DNA from: Adenanthera pavonina
Taxonomy: Eukaryota; Streptophyta; Magnoliopsida; Fabales; Fabaceae
DNA: 64,000 bases
Direction of reading: 5' to 3'
NCBI GenBank assembly: GCA_026686845.1
Contig: JAIVEN010000028.1
Span: 4,107,001-4,171,000 of the forward strand
This document shows, one piece after another, positions 1 to 11,300 of the stretch (position 1 is its first letter; each line of letters opens with the position of its first letter). The translations under genes and the position numbers were made by a program. The notes beneath the pieces are model-generated. The model was not told the DNA's origin, made no database searches, and saw only the letters and a program-made list of their open reading frames with translations.

Positions 1-89
1 ATACAATGTTATGTAATCATTCTTCCAATAATGGAACCACAAGGTGGTTTGTTGGTTGCAGAGAATTGATGGGCTTTTTCTTTTTTGGG

Positions 90-340
90 GTAAACAATGG
101 TGGGCTATACCCAATACAGACATACACACTACATCAAAGAGGGGGCAGTCATAGACACCAGATGATCCACGAACATAAGGATCCCTTAAATTGATCATGC
201 TCTTCTTGTTAGTTGTAGCATAAGGTGCAAGACCATGAGCCAAACAGTTAGCATTTGGGTTAACATATCTAACTTTGACCAACCAATTCCTGCTTAAGAG
301 TTCCTTAAGTAACAAAATGACAGAATTCACCACCTGAGGG
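90..340 (-). pseudogene. Possible RNase H-like fragment of a plant non-LTR retrotransposon
   Basis: Read on the minus strand, this stretch stays open and contains a pattern like the C-terminal part of plant LINE RNase H domains. That pattern is a hydrophobic run with Trp-Leu-Val-Lys-Val, then Tyr-Val-Asn-Pro-Asn-Ala-Asn-Cys-Leu-Ala, resembling the family's valine-Arg/Asn-x-Ala-Asn-x-Cys-Ala-Asp-x-Leu-Ala signature with the Asp replaced by His. No start codon, reverse transcriptase or flanking target duplication was seen. Another minus-strand open stretch at 387-611 may belong to the same relic but was not recognised. The 1-1000 region is less AT-rich than its surroundings, which fits old coding DNA. 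The assignment rests on one short motif. Confidence 0.28.
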
Positions 341-999
341 AGAGGAGACTTACTTCCACTTCATACACAGAGCAATCAAATCCCTATCACAGGCACTTTC
401 CGCCACTCACATTCAAGGCATTTGCTTTCTTCTGATCAACAATTGCGATTCTCTTATGGGGATTTAGAATTTCAGCTGTGGGATTTGATTTCCTAATAAA
501 GCCCAAACATGATGTCATGGGTGATATATTCACCTTTACCCACATCCTCATTCTAAAGAGCAGAAAGTCACTAGCCAGTTTGGATTTACAATTTGCTCTA
601 ATCATATCCATAACATTTGTTGGAAGAAGCTCACGAAGCTTTTACAGGTGCATCACTTGTCCATTCAACCACCCTCATGCCGGCTTCAAAATGAAGCTGA
701 CTAGGCTGCAACAGGTCCTAAATAGACAGAGCAGTGGTTTGTTGGTCTGCTGTTTGGTTGTATTTTCCCTTCCATCCGAGGGAGAGGAAAAAAAACAAAG
801 GAAAAGAAAACCATATTAGTCTTCACCTATATACATCAACTATGAGAGAGAATAGTCAAGAACATCATATCTTCTTGACCCAGTCAAGAAGAAAAAGATA
901 CCCCTCATATTCCTCTTCCATCAAACCAGCAACCCCGCCCTAATATGTTTTTTGACCGAGTCAAAAAGAATCTTTGCAGGCACTTGCAGCTGCCATAGA

Positions 1000-3900
1000 G
1001 ATGGCCATCACTCCAGAGATAGCTAACAGGAGGAGTATGGTTGGCATGTGCTAACTTACGAATAGTATGAGGGTGTCTTTGGTTTGGAATTGGTCTTAGA
1101 CCAAAGCAATATGAGATTAACTTTGCCTTGAAAGCTGTAAAATCCCATTTGTCACAGGAATTCGAATAAGCCCCAACTCTGTATATATAATTAAGTCTAT
1201 ATTTAAGCCTTTGGCCACACCAGTTTGTCCTCCCTACTTAATTGACAAAGCTGGATTTGTTTGATGGCGTGCTCTTGTCCAATACAAGTATATCCAGCTT
1301 CAATGCTGTGTTGAAGGGCCTCACCAGGTGGAGAAGAAGACAGTTCAAATCCGTCCAAAGAAGAAAGTTTTGAATGTTAGATATTTGGCCACAATATGAT
1401 TTTCGAAAGTTTTCCCGTAATCTTGTGGTTATTAGGTCTCGGATTAACTGTATTATAAAGAAGTCACTTTCAAACAGTTGAGGGTGTTAGGTGGAAATTT
1501 ATCCCAAGGAAAATTATGAAACCGATGGGGAGGTTGTATTGTAGGTTTGATCTCCTTTCTCACAATAGAAAAGAAAGGTATATTTTACTTCCAGCGGAGA
1601 ATCACAGTTGGGGAATCTCCAAGACTTTTAAATGATAAAAAAAAAGTGATAAAACTTGGAAGATTGAGCAATAAACATGGAAAAAAAAATAGTAACATAA
1701 TTCTTATTTAATATTAATTATAGATGCAGGTCCTCAACTGTAATTACCTCTAACTTTTAAAGTGGATAAATTTCACATAAAATAAATAGATCAAATTAAT
1801 ATCAAATATTAAATCAATATATTAATTTTAAATATTAATACAAAATTGAAAATAAATGAGAAAGTCCCATTATTTACAAATTGTTAAAAGTCCAACTCAT
1901 TTTTCAATTTTTTTTAATGAATGCATTAGGACTTAGTTTTTATTAAAAGTAAATTGACATCTACTGATAATGCTCGAATTTAAGTTAATAGTATCCAATA
2001 TCATAATATTAAACAAATAAAAACTAGATCGGCATGCAGTGCATTATACAAAATCTGAAAAATAAGTGGTCTATTGTTGTTATAAATTTTATACCTGATA
2101 TTAATATTTAATAATAAAAATATTAAAGTCTTCTGCGGACTGCTATATCATGTGAGGATTCTGACATTTTCATTTATATTTTATGGAAACAGCAGAATCT
2201 CCTACCAAATTGCTGGTAATGCAGGTGGTAACAGGGTAACAATTGGCGTGATGTGAGGCTAAAACACACATTTCATTTAATACAGAAGAAAAAAAAAAGG
2301 AAAAACACTTTATTATTAGCTGTAACTGTATCTTCACTTGATGCAATGGGATGGGGTGGCTCCTGCCCCCCAACCGTGGTAGAATGATCATTTATTTTTT
2401 TATTTTTTTTATTTTAAAAGTTATAAATGATACTCTATAATATATCTCTTGAAGATAATATAGTCATATATCTATATAGTTTTATTTTTTTATATATATC
2501 TTTTTTATTCATATTGTATAACTGTATGACTATAAAGATATTATTTTTATTGTATAATATTTAAATTTTAAAAATAAAAAAATATAATTTTATAGTTATA
2601 TAATTGTAAAAAAAATTATTTTTTATTTGTAAACTTAAATATTAAAAATAAAAATTTTAAAAAATAAATAAATAAAGGCTGCAGATCGGAGGCAGGATCT
2701 CTCTTGAAAGAAGAGACCCTGCCCCGATGCGATGTTCTTGGATCACTCTAATTTTAAGTTTCTTCCTTCTGTACTGTGAACTGTCAGGCTCTAGCTTTCC
2801 TGTGGCCCAACAAAAGGGAAGACAGGCAGATTCTTTTACATAGAATCATGGAAAAAAGAATAAAAAGATTCTTTAATTTAGTTGTAGTTGGAAAAAACAA
2901 TAACAAGTTTTTTCATGCATCGTGTATTGTATAAAATTTGAGATAAATTGAATCTAATATATATATATATATAATTTTGTAGGGAGCTACAGCTATAGCA
3001 TGTGAGGAGTATTGGCTCACAAATAAATTTAAAAAACTCAGTTTTTAACTTTATCAAATAAATACTAATTGTTGTGACTCCTTTTATATATTTTTTAAAT
3101 TATAAATTTAAAATTTTTGCTTCATTATTTAAGTCTTAACTTCCATTTTTAATCATCTATTGTGACTATCTTATTATTTTAATTTTCTATTATTTTTATA
3201 ACTTTAAACTTTTTTTCATTCCTATGCAATGAATGGGTTGATTTTTCTAGTTATCAATGACATATTAAAAACATTGCTCATCATGAATTTTATATAATAT
3301 ATTAATTTATGCATCTTTAAATTTTAATTTTATAATAATATTTTTTATTGTTGTAATGAGCAAGAGAACATAAATTTCAAATGATATTTTATTACGTAAT
3401 AATGAAAAAGTAAACAATATAATATATAGGATTTAATTAGAATTCTTTACAATCATTTAGTTTTTACATTTGATATTATTAACTAATTTATATTCAACCA
3501 TTATTGGGTCCTCCTCAATAAGGACTTACTCTCCTTGGAGGAAATCCTGTACAAACCTTAATAATATTGTATTTAAATCAAAGGGAGGGACCATTAACAA
3601 GTTCAGCCATTTTTTTAATAGGTAATTACATTTAAAGATTCAAAATTGTAACACTTACAGGATCTTAAAAATTCAATAAATTCTTAATATTGAGATTATA
3701 GTCTATCTTCCCAGCAACCATGGATAAAGTATTTTCTTATTTGAAGGCCAATCAGATCCTCACGTGCTATCAATTTTTGCATTACTTTGAAATTTGATAA
3801 GAATCAATCCAACCTTGGAATCAATATCAATATATAATTAAAAATATAGTGAAGTCATACTGTGCATTAGTCAAACAATGCGGCTCCATCTCCTGGGCTC

Positions 3901-6281
3901 GGCTCTGGCTCTGGCTCCATGTCCTTCTATGTTTTCCTTTCTTGTTTTCTTTTTTCTTTTCTATTTAAGTAGGTCTCATGTTTTCTTCATTCATTTATTT
4001 TTTCTTTTTATAAGTGGGGTTTATGTTTTTACTTTTTAGGTGGGCTTCGCATTCTTTTTTTTTATTAGCTAAATTCAATCTTTTTTAATTTTAAAATTTA
4101 TATTAATTTTAATTAATATCATATGATATCAACTTTTTAAAAAATAAGAAGAGTTAATAATAAGATTCTTTTTTAATTTAATATATATTAAAACTAAATA
4201 AAATGTCCCTCTTGTCCCACCGCGCATCCACGTCCCTCACACAAACTGAGGAGAAAAATCCAGTTAATAAACAAAACAATATAATTCATCAAAGAAAAAA
4301 AAACAATATAAAAGTATAAACCTAAGGTCCACATATGATGCATCCAACAGCCAAGCTAAACAAATACAATTAAGACATCTCAAAATATACATTCCCTCTC
4401 ATTTTTCATATATATAATTTTTAATTATGTCTAAAAAAAGTTAATACTATCTTTAAATTTATCAAAAAAATTTCATTAGTTTCCAATATTACCCTTATGA
4501 AGGATATTAAATTACAATATCAAATTCTTAACATTCCTTTTAATTGCAAACCAAACAAATCAAGGGTATGTATAAAAAAAATAATTAATATTCCATACAT
4601 TTTCTAAATTGACGAATATTTAGGACTTAAAAATCCTTCTAAAAGGTGATCAAAATTAAGGACCACTGGAGTATATGTTTGTGAGTGCATCCCCACGGTG
4701 TGTGTGTATGTATATATATATATCACACAAACAATTTTTATTGAGTTTACGAAAAACTCCATCCTTCTCCATTAATTCAAATCTCATTTTGATTCGCTTA
4801 ACCATTTATTGACCATAAAGTTCTATCAACAAAATTTAAGTTGTATTCCCACATGCTAAAGCTCTTATTAGGGAAATTTGCATTGTTATGCAAGACTTGG
4901 ATTCCCTGCACATTTTGGATGCATATTTGATCTGAATTATTTGATAATAAATATGATTGGAGATAAAGTTTATTTTTAAATTTATTTTTATTAATAAAAA
5001 TATCAATCGATATCAAATATTAAATACATAATAAATTATATTACTCATAAGTTGTAAACAATCCCATTAAAACTCCGCTATTAAATGTGTTTAGATGAGA
5101 GTAATTCTAAGCTTGGTTACTTCTTAAAAATTCCTTATTATTTTTCATAAGTTGTAAATAATATGACTTATTCTTTAAATTTTATGCAGTGCACTCATTT
5201 AGTTTTCTAAAATATATGTCACATGTCATTACTTTTATAAATATAAAATATCTAAATTGGAAAAGGAGTTTGCCAATCTTTTTATCGTGAAGTTTTGTAC
5301 CAATATATAAAACTAAATTTTACTCTTGAAATGCTTGATTAAAACAATAATTTGTTATATCATTCATTTTTAATGTGTTAAGTTGTTGAATATACATATA
5401 ATTATATATGTGTGTGTATTTTTCATATACATCATAAAATTAGCACACTTTGTCCTATCTAACATATCTTGTTATGTTCTACTTGATTTTTCTTTTTTTT
5501 CTTTTACCAATTAGACTTATGGGATTTTATTTGAGTACCCATATCTTGAAGGAATTTATCATCATGGGTCCTCATAGTAGATTATTTTATAGCATGTATA
5601 TTTAAGATAATGAGGAAACAGTCGCCTCGATCCATGATAAACATGATAGTTCAAAAGAACGAATGGAGTGGCAGAGTAAACTATTCTCTAAACCATTTAC
5701 CAAAAAAGGAAAACTATTGTCTCTAAACCTATTATGCCTTTAGCATGTTTTGTCAATCGGCGGACTAACTTATTAGTGGCTTGCTCATATAAAGTCTAGT
5801 AAATAGAACATCCACTTAAACTTATTAGTGCAACCCAATTAAAAAGGGATCGCCAAAATTTGGGTTCAAAACCTTATAGTTAACCAATATTAATATTAAT
5901 ATAAAATATGAAATTTATGTTAAATTATACTGTTTATATATTATGAGCATTGCAATTGATTTTTAAATTTTATATAATATACCTGTCTCAACTAATTCAT
6001 TAAAATTAATTGAAGTGCCTCCGCAATTATATATATATATATATATATATCGGGCCAAGCCTGAACGTGACAGAAGCTGAACGCGCGAGGGAGAACTGTT
6101 GACAGATCATACTTCTTCTTTTTTTTTAAATAAAAACATATCATACCTATTAGGTAAATCATTAACACGTGAGTGATTGGGGTGAGGGGAGGATTTTCAA
6201 AATTTCACAGATTTTTTTAACAAATTGTCTGTAATTTTCAAAATAAAACAATTAACAATCTACACACACGTCTTTTGGAAC
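1000..6281. other. AT-rich intergenic DNA without a supported gene
   Basis: No gene can be supported here. Visible features are long A/T-rich tracts, short AT microsatellites (about 2960-2972, 4710-4723 and 6030-6050), a hexamer-like GGCTCT run near 3898-3917, and a small imperfect hairpin at 2691-2723 (GGCAGGATCTCT against AGAGACCCTGCC). The few open frames are short and have no recognisable motif. Confidence 0.6.
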
Positions 6282-6297
6282 AAAAGGTTCTCAATGT

Positions 6298-6384
6298 GCC
6301 ACCTTAGGGAGCCTCAAGTGGTGATAAGGGTGTGGTGAAATTTAGGTAAAGAGTAAGGATTCAAACCCTCATGATGTATAAAAA
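6298..6384 (+). mobile_element. Very short tRNA-like SINE with 16-bp target duplication
   Basis: An 87-bp insert is flanked by identical 16-bp direct repeats (AAAAGGTTCTCAATGT at 6282-6297 and 6385-6400). Inside are an A-box-like AGCCTCAAGTGG near 6311 and a B-box-like GGATTCAAACCC near 6357, spaced as in a tRNA promoter. The insert ends in an A run. These are the hallmarks of a tRNA-derived SINE moved by a LINE. It is shorter than most plant SINEs, so it could be a truncated or minimal family. It lies just 5' of the copia element. Confidence 0.6.
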
Positions 6385-6434
6385 AAAAGGTTCTCAATGT
6401 TTATTTATTAAAAAAAAGTTCTGAGTGTGTCACT

Positions 6435-6894
6435 TGTTGGGCTACACCCTTGATGGGTATAGAGCCCAAACATATGGTACCTGGCCCAAAACAAAATAAA
6501 TAAAATATTTTATTTAATTGTTTTAAGTTTGAGAGGGAGGGAACGGTTAAATAAAAAAAACCGTTCCCATACACCAAGCACACCCCGAGAGGTTTAAGGT
6601 ATCGTGTGTGTGCGTAAAAAGAGAAGAGCGATCATTTTGAAAAGACTCTCTCTGCTAGAAAGAGAAACGGAGAATTGGTTCTGGAAAATTCTCTCTCTCT
6701 TCTCTCTCTCTCTAAATGATAAAAAACGTTTTTCACGCTCTTCATCTAAATTCTTCCCGGTGTGCATCTACGGTGAATCAGTAAACAAAGTCCGAGTGAT
6801 TTTGTTTCTACCGCCTGGAACTCTTCATCCTCTCCAAGTGGAAGAACACTCCGTGATCGGTATGTATATCTTCCCTACCTCATTTATTCTAACA
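6435..6894 (+). repeat. 5' LTR of the copia element
   Basis: A 460-bp LTR with TG...CA ends, identical to the 3' LTR except for A instead of G at 6714. It contains a perfect 10-bp stem (GGGAACGGTT at 6539-6548 with AACCGTTCCC at 6559-6568) whose loop includes AATAAA, and a CT-rich tract at 6690-6713. The LTR should carry promoter and polyadenylation signals, but no clear TATA box was assigned. Confidence 0.95.
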
Positions 6895-7501
6895 TAACGC
6901 CAAAACGACTCGTCGTTTTGACTCATAAAAAAAAAAAAACATAATAAGTGGCTGAATTTAAAAAAAAAAAAAAACTTTTGGGCCTGCAGAGGCCGGCCCT
7001 GTAAAAAAAAAAAAAAGAAAAAAAATAATTTTGGGCCTGCAGAAGCCGGCCCCGTTAAAAAAAAAAAAAAGGAGGGGAATGCTGACGTGGCGCGTGGGGC
7101 CCATCGGTACGCGATTGGGCCACGTGGAGGACATGGCCAAAACGCCGGCGACGCGTGGAAGACGTCTGGCCGGCGCGTGTCTCCTAGATTTCAGTGCACG
7201 GTGGCGCGTGTACTTCACGCGCCTCCTTAGCGCGTGGGACAACATTTTTTTCAGTTTTTTTTTGTAATCTGATCTTCCCTAGGCGCGTGGGGGCGCGTGC
7301 ATAGGTATGTTTAGCCCCGGTTTGCTTCTAAAAATTTCTAAATTCGAGATCTTCAATTTGATATACTATTTGGCTATTTTTGAGATAAATTTGGATCTGT
7401 CTAGAGCTATTTCATTAATTTTTTTTAATAAAATTTTTTCATTTTAATAATTCCTATTATTTTATTGAAGGTAAAAATATATATATACATATATATATAT
7501 A
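6895..7501 (+). other. Copia leader region: no standard primer site, GC-rich tract
   Basis: Sequence just after the 5' LTR reads TAACGCCAAAACGACTCG, not the TGG-starting site complementary to the 3' end of initiator Met-tRNA that is usual in plant copia elements. A 20-bp near-palindrome, CAAAACGACTCGTCGTTTTG, lies at 6901-6920. Two copies of a TTTGGGCCTGCAG-A/G-AGCCGGCCC unit, each followed by a long A run, lie near 6976-7020 and 7029-7073. Then comes a GC-rich stretch (7080-7310) with repeated GCGCGTG. No protein is supported here. The composition contrasts sharply with the AT-rich surroundings. Confidence 0.7.
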
Positions 7502-8020
7502 ATGAAGCAAGAGAATTCTGAAAGCACTGAAATAGTTGGATATGGTTCTCCAAGTTATGAGTATTTGGAAGAACTTATTCCAGAAGATGAATTTTTGGAT
7601 GAAGATCCTGATGAGGAGTTTCTAGAAGGAGAAGAAAATCCTGGGGAATTTCAAGAAGTGTATACAGATCCAAATGGGCCAAAAGAAGATGAAATTTTTT
7701 TTAAAGAGCCTAAAATTGAAGATCAAGAAGTAGATCAACCCCTTACCCACTCTGTAGCACAAGACATAGCAAATAGGGATGCGAAAAAAATAAAACATTT
7801 AAAAGACTTGTATCCAATTCTTGCAAAGTATTCACACTTTGTGATGAATATGGAAGATGCTGAGTTCTTCGCGAACGTCATTATTAAGTTAAGAGAAAAT
7901 CTGAATACACAAAACAAAAATTATTCAGATTACACCTGGGTCGATGCTATTAAGAGAGCGATGAAAATATCAAATAGAATTCTTAAGAAAAAAATTGTTC
8001 ATTTCTGTTTTTCTATTTGA
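7502..8020 (+). CDS. Unrecognised acidic 172-aa ORF inside the copia element, upstream of gag
   Basis: An intact 172-codon ORF begins at an ATG directly after an AT-repeat. It lies between the 5' LTR and gag, in the same orientation but a different frame. Residues 1-85 are strongly acidic (many Glu/Asp, with Pro, Gly and Tyr). Residues 85-165 are mixed and look helical, with a Lys-rich end near 155-165. There is no zinc knuckle, protease, signal peptide or membrane segment. I do not recognise the family. An ORF this long without a stop, in AT-rich DNA within a very young element, suggests real or recently real coding. Copia elements usually have only gag-pol, so this is an added or captured gene. 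Extra genes of other copia lineages lie mostly after pol. Confidence 0.6.
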   Translation: MKQENSESTEIVGYGSPSYEYLEELIPEDEFLDEDPDEEFLEGEENPGEFQEVYTDPNGPKEDEIFFKEPKIEDQEVDQPLTHSVAQDIANRDAKKIKHLKDLYPILAKYSHFVMNMEDAEFFANVIIKLRENLNTQNKNYSDYTWVDAIKRAMKISNRILKKKIVHFCFSI

Positions 8021-8378
8021 TTTATGTATTTTTTATTTTTGTACAGAGACTATGTTCTTGTGTGTATTCAATATTTTAATATATGTTTTATTTGAGTGGG
8101 AGCTCTTAAAATAAGTTTTTTTTGAGTTAATTATTCTAGTACTTGTATTAAAATCTTAATAGAAAATAATAGTAACATTAGCATCCGTGTGATGGGAGAT
8201 ACACTTTTGGTCTCCTGATCATGGAACTAATGAAATTATTATTGTTCTACTAAGAAATAATACAAGTATATGACATTGTATATTATACTGTGCTACATGT
8301 ATATTTAATTAATACATTCTTTAGTTCAGCTCATAATAGAAGTCCTTTATGTGGGATAGTTTCATAACTGATTTGAGG

Positions 8379-11300
8379 ATGGCAACCAAGAGTATAATGG
8401 CTGAGCTAAACAAAGAAGATAAACTAAATGGGGATAATTGGGACATCTGACATCGAAAGGTTTCCTATATATTGGAAGAACAAGATGCTGTAGAGCCACT
8501 GACTATAGTCATGGCTCAACCAGAAGCCGGCAATACAGCCCAACATAGGAGAGACCAAGAGGTCTACATGGCCTGGAAAAGGAAGAACAGCATAGCACGT
8601 ATAACTATGCTGGGTACTATGGCAAATGACCTCATGTGTGAGTATGAAAAATATTCAACTGCACAAGCCATGTGGACGGCATTAAAGGATAAGTTTGGAG
8701 GTACCTCTACCACCAAACTTAGAAGGCTGACAATTAAGTTTGATACTTATAAGTTAAGGCCTAATACTCCTATGAAACAGCATCTACGAGAAATGGCCAG
8801 CATGATCAGAGAACTGAAGGAAGCTGGGCATGAATTGTCTGATGAACAGCAGATCCAGGCTGTCATAAGATCACTCCCTTCAAGTTGGGAACACATGAAA
8901 GTCAACTTGACCCATAATGAGAATATAAACACTTTTAGTGATGTGGCGAAACACCTGGAGCTTGAAGATGAACGTCTAGAGGCTTACAAAGCATCTGGAC
9001 AAGCCTATCTGACTGAAGAAGCAGGAACTTCAAACCCTAAGCCCAATTTCAAAAAGGGCAAGAAATATCAAAGAAAGGGTAAGAAGAATGACTCGAAATT
9101 TAAAAAAGGGAATAAACCTTTCAAGAAAAGAGGAAAGAAAGGCGGAAAGAAGAAGAAGACTGACCTGAGTAAGGTTAAGTGCTATTCCTGCCAGAAAATG
9201 GGTCATTTTGCAAGGGATTGCCCTGAGCAAAATGAACGTGAAAAGGTATTAGTGAATTATGTTAATTCACATATGTCTTATGTTTCAAGTACTGTTTTTT
9301 TGACAGAAACTATTTCTTCTTCTTGGATAATTGACTCAGGCTCCACAGACCACGTGAGCAGGGATCGAGGATCCTTTACAGAGTACCGTCGGTTGCCGAA
9401 TCAAAGCAAGTGGCTTTATGTTGGTAACAACACGAGAATTGAGGTGAAAGGCATAGGAACCTGCAAATTAACTTTGTGAGGTGGAAAAACCTTAATCCTC
9501 TATGATGTACTTCATGCACCTGACATCCGACGGAACTTAGTTTCTATTTCCTGCTTATTAATTTATGGGTTTAATGTAAATTTTCATGATAAAGTAGCAG
9601 ACATTTCATTAAGGAGAACCTTTTATGGTTCAGCTTTTCTTTCGAAGAAGTTCTTTGTTATGGACATTGTTGATGTATTTTATATGCATGATTGCTTTGC
9701 AACTTCTTCCAATTTAAATGTTGATATGAATGCTTGGCATGCTAGACTAGGACATATTAATCAAAATAGAATGATTAAACTAGCTAAAGAAGGACTGCTA
9801 GGTGAAATTGATAAAATGGAAATGTCCTTGTGTGAGCATTGCCTGGCTGGGAAAGCAACTAGAAAACCATTTGGAACTGGAACTAGGGCAGAAACTCCAT
9901 TGCAATTAATCCATTCAGATGTTTGTGGTCCTATGAGTGTGAGGACAAAACATGGAGCTGTTTATTTCATCACTTTCATTGATGATTACTCGCGATTTGG
10001 TTATGTCTATTTGATGTCACATAAATCTGAAGCACTAGAATGTTTTAAACGATACATGAATTTAGTTGAAAATCAAATGGACAAGAAAATCAAAGCGTTA
10101 AGAACCGATCGCGGACGTGAATATTTATCGGAACAATTCAGAAAGCTCTGTGAAGAAAAGGGAATAGTAAGGCAACTTACAATTCCTGGCACCCCACAAC
10201 AAAATGGTGTAGCCGAAAGAAGAAATAGAACATTACTAGACATGGTTAGATCCATGATGGCACAAGCCAATCTACCCATTTCGTATTGGGGAGATGCAAT
10301 TTTAACTGCAGCCTTCATACTTAACCGTGTACCTTCAAAATCGGTCACATCAACACCCTATGAGCTATGGACAAATCGGAAGCCGGATTTAAATATTTTA
10401 AAACCCTGGGGGTCGGCAGCTTATGTCCATGATACTTCCCACAAATATGGAAAAATAGGTCCAAGAGGGAAGAAATGTATCTTTATTGGATACTCTGAAC
10501 AATCTAAGGGTTACGTTTTCATTGGAGAAAACCAGGATGGGAGTGTCACTGAAATAGAATCTAGAGATGCAACATTTCTAGAAAACAAATTTCCTAGCAA
10601 GGGTGAGGTAGATCGTACTGTATTTCTTTATGAGATACATGAAGAAACTGAGGAACAAATTAATATTCCTCAACCTCTTAATCCGAGTGGGAGCACACAA
10701 GGACAAGTACAAGATTCTGTTCAAGAACAGAATAACTTACAAGAGATCCCACTACGGAGAAGTAACAGAGAAAGTGTACCAAAGAGACGTTTCCCAATAG
10801 AAGGGACTGCACTTATAGTTACCCCACAAGATTATGATGAGCCAAATTCAATACATGAGGCTTTATCATGTCCTGCTAGTAATGAATGGAAGAAAGCAAT
10901 GGAAGAGGAAATGAACTCAATGAGGATGAACCAAGTCTGGGATTTGGTCAATCTTCCATCTGGACGTAAAGCAATTGGGAATAAATGGATTCTCAAAATT
11001 AAGAGAAATGCAGATGGATCGATTGAACGATACAAGGCTCGATTAGTAGCAAAAGGGTATACTCAACAGGAAGGTATAGATTATGAAGATACTTTTTCAC
11101 CTGTTGTGCGTTTTAACTCCATAAGACTAATTCTGGCAATAGTAGCAAGTTTAAATTTAGAATTACATCAGATGGATGTAAAAACCGCATTTTTAAATGG
11201 TGTACTGGATGAAGAAATCTATATGCAACAGCCATTAGGTTTTATTGAGAAAGGGAAAGAAAATAAAGTCTGCAAGTTAAAAAGGTCCATTTATGGACTT

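Noticed and set aside
6604..6897. 97-aa ORF (and its copy at 13718-14020)
   Set aside because: These lie inside the two LTRs and overlap the CT-rich tract and hairpin; they are by-products of LTR sequence.
6958..7267. ORFs on both strands in the GC-rich leader
   Set aside because: They are built from poly-A/poly-T runs and repeated GC words, with no protein motif.
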